Of a stretch of 64,000 nucleotides of DNA, positions 18,906 to 27,246 are shown one piece after another. The stretch lies in NCBI RefSeq assembly GCF_020873915.1, contig NZ_JAHWGP010000018.1, forward strand, positions 62,001 to 126,000, written 5' to 3'. Source of the DNA: Streptomyces sp. DH5 (GTDB taxonomy: Bacteria; Actinomycetota; Actinomycetes; Streptomycetales; Streptomycetaceae). Below the pieces are notes generated by a model. The model made no database searches. It was not told where the DNA came from and saw only the letters and a list, made by a program, of their open reading frames with translations. The translations under genes were made by a program, and so were the position numbers. Position 1 is the first letter of the stretch; every line of letters begins with the position of its first letter.

Positions 18906-19520
18906 TCAGCTCGTCGAGCCGCTCAGTGCGGCGAACACGATCACGTTGTCGCGGTACCCGTCCCCCTGACGCGGGCCGCCGCAGGTGATGAGCCGCAGCT
19001 CCGGACGGCCGGTGTCGCCGTAGACGGCTTCCGTCGGGAAGTCGTCCCTGGCGACGGTGCGGACCGGACCGACGGCGAACTCCGCCGTCGTGCCGTTCTC
19101 CAGGCGTGCCGTGATCCGGTCGCCCCGGCGCAGCCGCGCCAGGTGACGGAAGACGCCGTCCCCGTGGGCGCCGACCGTGACGTGCCCGAGGATCACCGAC
19201 GGGCCTCGCTGACCGGGCGTCGGCGAGTGCCGGTACCAGCCGGCCCTGTCGTCGGCCGTGACCGGTGGCACCTCGACACCGCCGTCCGGGGCCAGCCCCA
19301 GCCGCATCACCGGGGTGTCGACCCCGATGGCCGGAATCTCGAGCCGGACCGGGACCGAACGCCCGAGGGCCCGGGCCGCCGCCCCGGGAGGGCGCGCGGC
19401 CGAGGCCGAGCCGCGGGGAGGTCCGGTGTCCGGCGGCCCGGCCCGGTGTCCGCCGCCGCAGCCGGCGAGGAGGGTCGCCGCGGCCCCGGCGGCGAAGGCA
19501 CGCCTGGAGAGCGACCTCAT
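18906..19520 (-). CDS. Class F sortase
   Basis: A 204-residue exported protein with a Tat- or lipoprotein-like N-terminus (LSRRAFAAGAAATLLAGC) and a sortase domain. The catalytic set is present: His in ILGHVTVGA, Cys in LITCGGP and Arg in GYRDNVIVF. Class F sortases are actinobacterial transpeptidases that attach surface proteins to cell-wall peptidoglycan. The gene overlaps the upstream surface-protein gene by 4 bp, so that protein is a candidate substrate. The LAGC could also act as a lipobox. Confidence 0.88.
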   Translation of the reverse strand: MRSLSRRAFAAGAAATLLAGCGGGHRAGPPDTGPPRGSASAARPPGAAARALGRSVPVRLEIPAIGVDTPVMRLGLAPDGGVEVPPVTADDRAGWYRHSPTPGQRGPSVILGHVTVGAHGDGVFRHLARLRRGDRITARLENGTTAEFAVGPVRTVARDDFPTEAVYGDTGRPELRLITCGGPRQGDGYRDNVIVFAALSGSTS

Positions 19521-19876
19521 TCCCCGGTCGCCCGCCGGCGCACCAGGAAGACGGCCGCACCCCCGGCGGCCAGGACCGCGGCGGCACCGCCGCCGACGAG
19601 GACGCTGTCGCTCGCGGACTCCGACGCCGGGGCGGCACCGGTGTCGGGGGCGCCGCTGGGCACGACGGTGACCCCGCCCGTGTCCTCCGCCGGGGCCGGC
19701 TCGCCGCTCTCGGAGGGGACCGGGCTCGGATCCGTCTCGCCGGCAGGGGCCGGCGACGCGCTCGGGGACACCGCGGTGTCGGGGACGGGGGAGGGGTCGT
19801 CGGCGAACGCGGGCACCGCGCTCACCAGCACGGCCGTGCAGACAAGTACCGTGGCGTTCAGGACGGTTCGGCGCAT
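19517..19876 (-). CDS. Pro/Ser-rich surface protein, possible sortase substrate
   Basis: A 119-residue protein with a signal peptide ending AVPAFA, a 60-residue Pro/Ser/Thr/Glu-rich stalk, then GAPDTGAAP, a hydrophobic segment (VLVGGGAAAVLAAGGAAVFL) and a basic tail RRRATGE. This is the order of a cell-wall sorting signal, with APDTG in the place of LPXTG. It overlaps the sortase gene by 4 bp. No enzymatic domain is present. The alternative is a plain C-terminally anchored membrane protein. Confidence 0.7.
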   Translation of the reverse strand: MRRTVLNATVLVCTAVLVSAVPAFADDPSPVPDTAVSPSASPAPAGETDPSPVPSESGEPAPAEDTGGVTVVPSGAPDTGAAPASESASDSVLVGGGAAAVLAAGGAAVFLVRRRATGE

Positions 19877-20006
19877 GTGGCACTCTCTTTCCGGTCCGCC
19901 CGCAGGGTGACCCGGCGGGCTGGGTCATGGATCGTGCGGAGAGACGAGGCAGCGACGGCCCGGGTTGCAAAGAGAAGGCAAAGCCGGGCCGTCGCCGATG
20001 TCGGAC

Positions 20007-20417
20007 TCAGTCGAGGATGGCGGTCGCCTCCACCTCGACCAGCACGTCGGGCTCGAAGAGGTAGTCCACTCCGATCAGCGACGAGGGAGGGAGCGGCACC
20101 GTCAGCCCGATCTCCTCCGCGACCTGTTCGACGCCCGCCATGAACGCGCCGATCTTCTCGGGCGCCCAGTCGGTGACGTAGAACGTCAGCCGCAGCACGT
20201 CGTCGAACGACGCTCCCGCTCCGGCCAGACCCGTCGCGGTGTTCCGCAGGGCGTGGGCGACCTGCCCGGCGAGGTCGCCCGGGGCGACGGGAGACCCGTC
20301 CGCCGTACGGGCGACCTGACCGCTGACGTGCACGTGACGCGTGCCGGTGCCGACGGCGACGTGCTCGTACGGCGTGGGGTGCAGCATGCCATCGGGGGTG
20401 AAACGACGGACGGACAT
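20007..20417 (-). CDS. RidA/YjgF-family protein
   Basis: A 136-residue protein of the RidA fold. Typical segments are YEHVAVGTGTRHVHVSGQVA near the start, VAHALRNTATGLAGAGASFD in the middle and LIGVDYLFEPDVLVEVEATA at the end. Canonical RidA hydrolyses reactive enamine/imine intermediates; the conserved Arg of that group is not obvious at the usual place, so this may be a member of another Rid subgroup. It is divergent from an HxlR regulator with a palindrome-rich spacer, so it is probably the regulator's target. The start has GAGGAGAC upstream. Confidence 0.85.
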   Translation of the reverse strand: MSVRRFTPDGMLHPTPYEHVAVGTGTRHVHVSGQVARTADGSPVAPGDLAGQVAHALRNTATGLAGAGASFDDVLRLTFYVTDWAPEKIGAFMAGVEQVAEEIGLTVPLPPSSLIGVDYLFEPDVLVEVEATAILD

Positions 20418-20442
20418 CGAGGTCTCCTCATGTGGGCCGATC

Positions 20443-20466
20443 AGGTATACCTTTGGTACCTGGTAC
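20443..20466. promoter_or_regulatory. Palindromic operator candidate between ridA-like and hxlR-like genes
   Basis: The 10-bp palindrome AGGTATACCT (20443-20452) is followed by GGTACC (20455-20460) and GGTAC (20462-20466). Repeated GGTAC half-sites in an AT-richer patch between divergent genes are what an HxlR dimer would bind. Confidence 0.5.
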
Positions 20467-20496
20467 ACGAAGGACACTTCAAGGGGACCAAGTATC

Positions 20497-20868
20497 GTGC
20501 CGGATACCCCACGGGACCACGAGGACCGGTTCGAGATCGCTCACCCTCACCGGGAGCTCCTCGACCAGGTGCTGGACAAGTGGTCGCTCAGCGTCCTCAA
20601 CGAACTCTGCGAACGGCCCTGCCGCTTCAACGACCTGCGCCGCGCCATTCCCGCGGTGACCCAGAAGTCGCTGACCGCGACGCTGCGGCGCCTCGAACGC
20701 AACGGCATCGTCGAGCGGGTGCTCCTCAGTTCCCGCCCCGTCGCCGTCGAGTACCGGATCACCCCCCTGGGCAAGACCATGCGGCCGCCGGTCGAAGTGC
20801 TCCTGAAATGGGCCGCCGCCCACATGCCCGAGATCGAACGCGCCCGCCGTGCCTTCGACCTCGACTGA
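20497..20868 (+). CDS. HxlR-family transcriptional regulator
   Basis: A 123-residue winged-helix regulator. The HxlR pattern is clear: LLDQVLDKWSLSVLNELCER, RFNDLRRAIPAVTQKSLTAT (recognition helix), LRRLERNGIVERVL and VEYRITPLGKTM. It has no cysteine in the HypR position. The GTG start at 20497 has GGGGA upstream; the longer open frame overlaps the RidA gene. It probably represses the divergent RidA gene and itself. The ligand is unknown. Confidence 0.88.
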   Translation: MPDTPRDHEDRFEIAHPHRELLDQVLDKWSLSVLNELCERPCRFNDLRRAIPAVTQKSLTATLRRLERNGIVERVLLSSRPVAVEYRITPLGKTMRPPVEVLLKWAAAHMPEIERARRAFDLD

Positions 20869-21019
20869 CCGGACGCTCCTCGCGGGGCCACCCCTCTCTG
20901 TCGGGCGTTCGTCCACGGCACGGCCAAGTACACCCGACGTCAACGCTGTTCAGAGGTCCGGCCGGTCATCGACTGGCAGAATCGGTCCGTACCGCAAGAC
21001 CTCGGACGGGAGTGGGCGT

Positions 21020-21175
21020 ATGAACGCGACGCAGGACGGGACGGCACGGCCGGCGAAGGCGGCGGTTCCCGCGGGGCGGACCCGGTGGGGGATCGTCGCG
21101 CTGATCCTCGGAGCACCCGCCCTGCTCGTGTTCGGCCTGCTGTTCCTCATGCTGCTCTGGGTGCTGCTCGGCTGA
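21020..21175 (+). CDS. Small single-pass membrane protein
   Basis: A 51-residue protein with a charged N-terminal 22 residues and one long hydrophobic helix to the end (GIVALILGAPALLVFGLLFL). The start is ATG with CGGGAG upstream. No family is recognised. It is a monocistronic gene between HxlR and a VOC gene. Small tail-anchored proteins like this are common in Streptomyces; the role is unknown. Confidence 0.5.
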   Translation: MNATQDGTARPAKAAVPAGRTRWGIVALILGAPALLVFGLLFLMLLWVLLG

Positions 21176-21288
21176 CCTCCCCCGGGCCGGCGGCACGGCC
21201 CGCGCTTGACCTGAACCGAACTTGAGCTTCTACGTTCGTCGCAGGCCCCGGGAACCGACCCGGCGGTGCCCTTCCGAGGAGGTTCGTC

Positions 21289-21774
21289 ATGGGCGAGCGC
21301 ACAGCTCACACCGAGATCCCCGAGCGTTACCGCTATGCCGTGATCCCGCACATCATGGTCGACGACGCCGCGGCGGCGATCGACTTCTACCAGCGTGCGT
21401 TCGGCGCGCGTGAGGACTTCCGCCTCGACGCCCCGGGCGGTGGGATCCTGCACGCCGAGATCACCATCGGCCGGTCGGCGCTGATGCTGGGGGACGCCAG
21501 TGTCGAGGAGGCGGAGGCCGGCTCCTTCGCCGCACCGGCCTCCCTCGGCGGGGGCACATCCGTCACGCTGCACGTCTTCGTGCCCGACGTGGACGGTCTG
21601 GCGAAGCGGGCGGAGGCCGCCGGGGCGGAGATCCTCCAGCCGCCGACGGACATGTTCCACGGGGACCGCACCGTCATCCTCAAGGACCCGCAGGGCCACA
21701 TGTGGGTCTTCCTGACCCACCTGGAGGACGTGCCGGAGGAGGAACTCCGACGGCGCCTGTCCGACGCCGGGTGA
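21289..21774 (+). CDS. VOC-superfamily protein, PhnB/glyoxalase type
   Basis: A 161-residue protein with paired beta-alpha-beta-beta-beta modules: YAVIPHIMVDDAAAAIDFYQ and later VTLHVFVPDVDGLAKRAEAA, ending DRTVILKDPQGHMWVF. Metal-ligand candidates are His in PHIMV and in GGILHAEI, and Glu/His in the second module. The pattern resembles PhnB-like proteins of unknown substrate. The ribosome site AGGAGG is strong. Single gene. Confidence 0.85.
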   Translation: MGERTAHTEIPERYRYAVIPHIMVDDAAAAIDFYQRAFGAREDFRLDAPGGGILHAEITIGRSALMLGDASVEEAEAGSFAAPASLGGGTSVTLHVFVPDVDGLAKRAEAAGAEILQPPTDMFHGDRTVILKDPQGHMWVFLTHLEDVPEEELRRRLSDAG

Positions 21775-21922
21775 CCGGACCGCGCGGGGAGGCCGCCGCT
21801 GCGGCCGCCCCGCGGACGACCGGGCGGCGAGGATCATGGTCGCGGTCGTGGTCGCGTGGGAGGGGGACAGGGCGGCGGGCGCGCGCCAGGGCTGGCCGGG
21901 CGATCCCGAGGGAGGGCTCCCT

Positions 21923-22822
21923 TCAGGCCGCCGCCCCGCCCCCCACGGGGACGTCCAACCGGTCGGCCACCGCGGAGAGTGCGGCACCCAGCGGGAGCGC
22001 GATCCGCGTGCGGGCGTGGCGGTCACCGCGGGTGGGATCCCGGTTGACGATCAGGACCGGCTTGCCGGCGTCGGCTGCCTGACGGACGAAACGCAGCCCG
22101 GACATCACCGTCAGCGACGAGCCGAGGACCAGCAGCGAGGTCGCCTCCCGGACCAGCGAACGGCAGTGCTCGACCCGCTGGGGCGGCACGTTCTCACCGA
22201 AGAACACGACGTCCGGTTTGAGGATGCCGCCGCACACCGTGCAGGGCACCACACGGAAGTCGCCGACCTGCTCGTCGGTGAGGTCGGCGTCACCGTCGGG
22301 ATTGATCCCGGCGGCCACCGGTGCGAAACCCGCGTTGGCCTCCTGGAGCCGGGCCGCCAGCTCCGCCCGAGGGCTGACGGCGCCGCAGGACAGGCACACG
22401 ACCCGGTCCAGGCCTCCGTGCAGCTCCACCACGTTCTCGCTGCCGGCGGCCCGGTGCAGTCCGTCGACGTTCTGGGTGACCGCTCCCGACAGCAGACCGT
22501 GCCGCCCGAACGCGGCCACGGCCCGGTGTCCGGCATTCGGCCGGGCCCGGCCGAAGGTGCGCCAGCCGAGGTGGCTGCGTGCCCAGTACCGGCGGCGCGC
22601 CTGAGCGCTGCCGGTGAACTCCTGGTAGGTCATCGGCGTGTGCCGGCTCAGGCTCCCACCCTCGCCGCGGTAGTCGGGGATGCCCGACTCCGTGGAGATG
22701 CCCGCCCCGCTGAGCACCAGCACACCACCGGCCCTCAGCGCGTCGGCGACCGGCGTCAGGTCCGTGGTGCCCGGTGGCAGGTCATGGGCCGGGGTCCAGC
22801 TCAGAGTGGGACGCATGCGCAT
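21923..22822 (-). CDS. Sir2-family NAD-dependent protein deacylase
   Basis: A 299-residue sirtuin. NAD-binding motif VLSGAGISTESGIPDYRG lies at residues 36-53, catalytic HG in VELHGG, TQNVDGLH upstream of it, and a zinc site of four cysteines (CLSC, then CTVC). Sirtuins remove acyl groups from lysines, consuming NAD and giving O-acyl-ADP-ribose. It has CobB-type features but a long zinc insert. The start codon (ATG 22822, or ATG 22816) has no strong ribosome site. It is convergent with the VOC gene. Confidence 0.92.
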   Translation of the reverse strand: MRMRPTLSWTPAHDLPPGTTDLTPVADALRAGGVLVLSGAGISTESGIPDYRGEGGSLSRHTPMTYQEFTGSAQARRRYWARSHLGWRTFGRARPNAGHRAVAAFGRHGLLSGAVTQNVDGLHRAAGSENVVELHGGLDRVVCLSCGAVSPRAELAARLQEANAGFAPVAAGINPDGDADLTDEQVGDFRVVPCTVCGGILKPDVVFFGENVPPQRVEHCRSLVREATSLLVLGSSLTVMSGLRFVRQAADAGKPVLIVNRDPTRGDRHARTRIALPLGAALSAVADRLDVPVGGGAAA

Positions 22823-22949
22823 GCCGCAAGGGTACGGAACCGACGGCGGCGGGGCGGCACGGTCGTGCCGTCCGCGCGGTGCCGGGACTCCGGTGGCCCG
22901 CCGGTGGACGGTGACCGTGACGCCGCCCCCGGGTGCCCGTGCGCGCTGG

Positions 22950-23450
22950 TCAGCGTCCGGTCGTTCCGTCGACGAGTTCCCGGAGGACGTCCGCGTGACC
23001 TGCGTGGCGTCCGGTCTCCTCGATCATGTGGGTGAGTGCCCAGCGGACGCTCGGCGCGGGGGTGTCCGGCCGACGGCGCGGCAGCGGAGCCGCGAGGTCG
23101 GAGCACCCGTCGAGTACGTCGTTGGCCCGCGCCACCGCCTCCCGGTAGCGGCCGACCACATCGGCCACGCTGTCGTCGCTCGCGGCCCGGAAGGTGCTCT
23201 GCCAGTCGGCGACCCGGTCCCCGAGGAACGTCGCCCGTTCGACGAAGGTGAGGTGATGGAGCAGCCCCAGCAGGTTCGTGCCCGACGGCACCGAGGCCGT
23301 ACGGACGTGCGGTTCGGGAGCTCCCTCGACCTTCGCGGAGATCGACTCGCGGAGGTAGTCGAGGAAGCCGCGCAGGACCTCGGCCTCACTGCTGCCGGTG
23401 CGCGGCGGTGGGGTGTCCCTGCGGACCCGGCGGCGGGAAGTGGCGGACAT
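22950..23450 (-). CDS. DinB/DUF664-family protein
   Basis: A 166-residue four-helix-bundle protein. Family signs are GLLHHLTFVERATFLGDRV near residue 65 and WALTHMIEETGRHAGHADVL near the end, which supply the three metal-ligand His residues. Actinobacterial members often act as mycothiol-dependent S-transferases. The ATG at 23450 has GAGGAGG upstream. It is 26 bp downstream of the methyltransferase stop region on the same strand, so the two probably share a transcript. Confidence 0.85.
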   Translation of the reverse strand: MSATSRRRVRRDTPPPRTGSSEAEVLRGFLDYLRESISAKVEGAPEPHVRTASVPSGTNLLGLLHHLTFVERATFLGDRVADWQSTFRAASDDSVADVVGRYREAVARANDVLDGCSDLAAPLPRRRPDTPAPSVRWALTHMIEETGRHAGHADVLRELVDGTTGR

Positions 23451-23476
23451 GGTGCCTCCTCGTGGGGCGGTCCGGT

Positions 23477-24103
23477 TCAGGCGGTGCGGCGGATGATCAG
23501 GACGTGGTCGGTGACCTCGGCGGACTGCCCGTCCGGCCCGGTCGCCGTCCGGCGCGCCGCGTCGGCCCGCTCGACCGTCCACGTGTCCGGGGCCAGTGCG
23601 ATCTCCGCGGCGACCTCCTGCGGGGACGGATACCGGACATCGGGATCCTGGTTCCACGACCACGGAGCGGTCGATCCGTGGTCGACGACCAGCAGGCGCC
23701 CGCCCGGCCGCAGACCGTGCGCCGCCGAGCGCAGCACGCGTGCCCTGTCCAGGTCGAGGGGGGTGTGCAGGTAGTGGGCGCAGACGAGATCGAACGGTCC
23801 GGCCGGGACGGAGTCGTGCAGGTCGTGCCGCCGGGCGGTGATCCGGCCGGCCACGCCGTGCGAGGCGGCAAGGCCGGTCAGACGTGCGACCGCCACGGAC
23901 GAGACGTCGACGGCCGTGACCTGCCAGCCGCGGCGCGCAAGCCACAGGGCGTCGCCGCCGGCGCCGCAGCCGAGATCCAGCGCATCGCCGGGCGCCAGAC
24001 CGCCGGCCACTTCGGTCAGAAGCACGTTCGGCCGGGGATCGGCGGGTGCCGGGCGGTTCGCGTGGACGCCGTCCCAGAACGTGACCGCATCGGTGGTGCT
24101 CAT
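23477..24103 (-). CDS. Class I SAM-dependent methyltransferase
   Basis: A 208-residue methyltransferase: motif I LDLGCGAGGDALWLARRG, motif II VTAVDVSSVAV, post-I HDLHDSVPAGPFDLVCAHYL and motif III LRPGGRLLVVDHG. It is like TehB/thiopurine-type enzymes. It starts with FWDGVHANRPAPADPRPNVL. The substrate is unknown. It is transcribed away from a GlxA-like regulator and toward the DinB gene. Confidence 0.87.
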   Translation of the reverse strand: MSTTDAVTFWDGVHANRPAPADPRPNVLLTEVAGGLAPGDALDLGCGAGGDALWLARRGWQVTAVDVSSVAVARLTGLAASHGVAGRITARRHDLHDSVPAGPFDLVCAHYLHTPLDLDRARVLRSAAHGLRPGGRLLVVDHGSTAPWSWNQDPDVRYPSPQEVAAEIALAPDTWTVERADAARRTATGPDGQSAEVTDHVLIIRRTA

Positions 24104-24407
24104 CGAGGACTCCTTCTGCCGGGTTCCGGACTTCGAGTCTTGCCCGGACTTCCGGGAACCGGCACGCGAACTTGCCGGTACGGCAAGACGCCCGAGAGGC
24201 GCGAGCCCGGCGACCGACGCGACCGTCACCCGCCCCGCGCGCCGCCCCGCGCGGGCGGACACGGCCCGGCGACGGCGGCTTCGCCGTGAGCGTCCTCCTC
24301 CACCGGCGACCCGCGACGGTCCGTGGGTTGCGTCAGGCGTTCGACGACCTCGCGTCGCGCCCTCCGCCCAGCGCCGCCCGTCCCCCGGGTTCGCCTACGC
24401 TTTCCCC
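24104..24407. other. Intergenic region with a short inverted repeat
   Basis: 304 bp between divergent methyltransferase and GlxA-like genes. At 24171-24187 CTTGCC and GGCAAG are separated by 5 bp, a possible operator for the adjacent regulator. Nothing else is evident. Confidence 0.45.
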
Positions 24408-25364
24408 GTGTCAGCTCCCCACCTGCGTCGCGTCGCCGTCCTCGTCTCCGAAGGCGCCAAACCGCTCGACGTCGGCATCCCGGCGCAGGTGTTCACCACG
24501 CGGGCGAGCATGCCGTACGAGGTGCGGGTGTGCGGCGCGGCTCCGGGACCGGTCACCGGCGGGGACGGACTCTCGTACCACGTCGCCCAGGGCCTCGAGG
24601 CCCTGGAGTGGGCGGACACCGTCTTCGTCCCCGGCTATCGGTTCCCGGACCGCGAGGATCCGCCGCGGGCCGTCGTCGAGGCCCTGCTCGCCGCCCACCA
24701 CCGGGGCGCACGGCTCGCGGCCATCTCCACCGGCGCCTTCACACTGGCTGCCACCGGCCTCCTGGACGGCAGGCGTGCCACGACCCACTGGCACTACACC
24801 AAAGCCCTGGCGGCCAAGCACCCGTCGGTCCGCGTGGACGAGAACGTGCTGTTCGTCGACGAAGGCGGTGTGCTGACCTCGGCCGGTGCCGCCTCGGGCA
24901 TCGACCTGTGCCTGCACATCCTGCGCGGCGACCTGGGGGTGGCCGCTTCCAACCACGCCGCCCGCCGTCTGGTCGCGGCGCCCTACCGCAGTGGCGGCCA
25001 GGCCCAGTACGTGCCGCGCAGCGTGCCCGAGCAGCTCGGGGAGCGGTTCGCCGCCACCCGCGAGTGGGCGCTGCGCCGCCTCGGTGAACCCCTCACCCTC
25101 GGTACGCTCGCCGGACACGCGGCGGTCTCACCGCGTACGTTCTCGCGCCGGTTCGTCGAGGACACCGGATACACACCCATGCAGTGGGTGATGCGCGCCC
25201 GCATCGACGCGGCCCGCGAGCTGCTGGAGCGCTCGCAGCTGGGCGTCGAGCAGATCGCCGCCGACGTCGGCCTGGGCACGGGGGCCAATCTGCGCCTGCA
25301 CTTCCAGCGGATCCTCGGCACCACGCCGAGCGAGTACCGGCGGACCTTCGCCCGGGGCGAATAG
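24408..25364 (+). CDS. GlxA-like regulator (DJ-1/PfpI domain plus AraC HTH)
   Basis: A 318-residue protein. The N-terminal DJ-1/PfpI domain (about 5-180: RVAVLVSEGAKPLDVGIPAQ, VFVPGYRFPD, AISTGAFTLAATGLLDGRRA) has Thr in the place of the usual nucleophile Cys. The C-terminal two-helix AraC domain (about 225-315) shows SPRTFSRRFVEDTGYTPMQW and LGTGANLRLHFQRILGTTP. The GTG start follows a pyrimidine-rich leader with no clear ribosome site. It is divergent from the methyltransferase-DinB pair, its likely target. Confidence 0.88.
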   Translation: MSAPHLRRVAVLVSEGAKPLDVGIPAQVFTTRASMPYEVRVCGAAPGPVTGGDGLSYHVAQGLEALEWADTVFVPGYRFPDREDPPRAVVEALLAAHHRGARLAAISTGAFTLAATGLLDGRRATTHWHYTKALAAKHPSVRVDENVLFVDEGGVLTSAGAASGIDLCLHILRGDLGVAASNHAARRLVAAPYRSGGQAQYVPRSVPEQLGERFAATREWALRRLGEPLTLGTLAGHAAVSPRTFSRRFVEDTGYTPMQWVMRARIDAARELLERSQLGVEQIAADVGLGTGANLRLHFQRILGTTPSEYRRTFARGE

Positions 25365-25467
25365 GCCCGGGCCGGCCTGGCGCGATCCTTTCGAACCGTG
25401 GCGATCATGCCGCTGCCACGGCTCCCCGCCGGGCGCGATGCTGGCGGAGGACGAAGGGACACCACAC

Positions 25468-26466
25468 ATGACGCGTATAGCCATCAACGGATTCGGCCGC
25501 ATCGGACGCAACGTGCTGCGCGCGCTCCTCGAGCGCGACAGCACCCTGGAGGTCGTGGCCGTCAACGACCTGACGGACCCGGCCACTTCGGCGCGACTGC
25601 TCGCCTACGACACGACCGCGGGCCGACTCGGCCGTCCGGTCACCGCGGACGGAGACGCCCTCGTCGTCGACGGCCGCCGCATCACGGTCCTCGCCGAGCG
25701 CGAGCCGGCCCGGCTGCCGTGGGCCGAGCTCGGCGTGGACATCGTGCTGGAGGCCACCGGCCGCTTCACGTCCGCCAAGGCCGCCCGGGCCCACCTCGAC
25801 GCCGGCGCCACCCGGGTCCTGGTCGGCGCGCCGTCGGACGGCGCCGACGTCACCCTGGCGTACGGCGTGAACAACGACGCCTACGATCCGGAACTGCACA
25901 CGATCGTCTCCAACGCCTCGTGCACGACGAACGCGCTCGCGCCGCTGGCAGCGGTTCTCGACGGCCTCGCCGGCATCGAGCACGGCTTCATGACGACGGT
26001 GCACGCCTACACCCAGGAGCAGAACCTCCAGGACGGCCCGCACCGCGACGCCCGGCGCGCCCGCGCCGCGGCCGTCAACATCGTGCCGACGACCACGGGC
26101 GCCGCCAAGGCCATCGGCCTGGTGCTGCCCGGCCTCGACGGCAAGCTGTCGGGTGACTCGATCCGTGTGCCCGTCCCCGTGGGCTCGATCGTCGAACTCA
26201 ACACCACCGTCACGCGGGACGTGACGCGTGAGCAGGTGCTGGAGGCCTACCGCACCGCCGCGCAGGGGCCGCTCGCGGGAGTGCTCGAGTACGCGGACTT
26301 CCCCCTGGTCTCGTCCGACATCACCGGCAACCCGGCATCGTCGATCTTCGACGCGGACCTCACCCGCGTGGACGGCAGGCACATCAAGGTGGTCGCCTGG
26401 TACGACAACGAGTGGGGCTTCTCGAACCGGGTGATCGACACCCTGGAACTGCTCGCCGCCCGCTGA
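25468..26466 (+). CDS. gap: Type I glyceraldehyde-3-phosphate dehydrogenase
   Basis: A 332-residue GAPDH of normal length. NAD-binding INGFGRIGRNVLRA at the start, catalytic Cys in SNASCTTNALAPL, His in TTVHAYTQEQ, substrate Arg in RAAAVNIVPTTTGAAK, and the C-terminal WYDNEWGFSNRV. It oxidises G3P to 1,3-bisphosphoglycerate in the cytoplasm. Here it stands alone, not with pgk-tpi, so it is probably a secondary gap copy. The ATG at 25468 with GAAGGGA fits the family N-terminus; the longer frame from 25438 adds ten unsupported residues. Confidence 0.95.
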   Translation: MTRIAINGFGRIGRNVLRALLERDSTLEVVAVNDLTDPATSARLLAYDTTAGRLGRPVTADGDALVVDGRRITVLAEREPARLPWAELGVDIVLEATGRFTSAKAARAHLDAGATRVLVGAPSDGADVTLAYGVNNDAYDPELHTIVSNASCTTNALAPLAAVLDGLAGIEHGFMTTVHAYTQEQNLQDGPHRDARRARAAAVNIVPTTTGAAKAIGLVLPGLDGKLSGDSIRVPVPVGSIVELNTTVTRDVTREQVLEAYRTAAQGPLAGVLEYADFPLVSSDITGNPASSIFDADLTRVDGRHIKVVAWYDNEWGFSNRVIDTLELLAAR

Positions 26467-26562
26467 GCCGGCCGGCCCCGGACCCGGCCCGGCGACGCGA
26501 CCGCCCGCGGACCGTCAGCACCTACGCCGTGGACGGCGCAGGCGGCCTCGACGCCTCCCCGT

Positions 26563-27102
26563 CTACCGGGAGCCCGGCGTCCACTCCTCGGCGAGGAGCC
26601 CGAGCAGCACCTCGTCGAGGAACTCACCCAGCACCCAGGCCGACGAGCGCAGCACGCCTTCGCGGACGAAGCCGTTGCGCTCGGCGGAGCGCAGCATCGC
26701 GGTGTTGTCCGCCAGCGTCTCGATCTGCAGCCGGTGCAGGCCGCGCACGACGAAACCGTAGTGGCAGAGCACCGCGACCACGTCGGTGCCGTAGCCCTTG
26801 CCGCGCGACGCCGGCAGCAGCCCGAGCCCGATGTGCGCGGCCCGGCTGTGCGTGTCGATGCCCCACAGCGTCGCGGTGCCGACCAGCGTGCCACCCTCCA
26901 ACTCCACCACGGAGAACGGCACGCGCCCCTGCTCGTCGTCGTCCACCACGAGCCGCGGATCGTTCGAGCCGGGCGTGATCGGCCGCCACGGCCTGGCTTC
27001 GGCCCGTGATCCGTTGACCACGTCGTCGTAGAGCTCGGAACGCAGGACCGGTATGTCGTCCTCGTGCCGGGCCCTCAGCCCGACGAGATTCCCTTTGAGC
27101 AT
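26563..27102 (-). CDS. GNAT-family acetyltransferase, RimJ/RimL type
   Basis: A 179-residue acetyltransferase. The acetyl-CoA site is LLPASRGKGYGTDVV; HRLQIETLADNTAMLRSAER followed by NGFVREG is the standard C-terminal part. Substrate is unknown; the RimJ/RimL branch acetylates N-terminal or other amines. The ATG has AGGAA upstream. It is convergent with gap. Confidence 0.88.
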   Translation of the reverse strand: MLKGNLVGLRARHEDDIPVLRSELYDDVVNGSRAEARPWRPITPGSNDPRLVVDDDEQGRVPFSVVELEGGTLVGTATLWGIDTHSRAAHIGLGLLPASRGKGYGTDVVAVLCHYGFVVRGLHRLQIETLADNTAMLRSAERNGFVREGVLRSSAWVLGEFLDEVLLGLLAEEWTPGSR

Positions 27103-27246
27103 GCGGGTTTCCTATCCGACGAGTTCGCCCCGCGGCAAACGGTTTCTCCTGCGCGTTTGGTGGGGTGATGGTCCGCTGCTACGGGGCACCCGGGTCACCG
27201 ACCACAGCCATGTGCCAGTCGGGCAGGGCTCGTTGAGGAGATGGGG

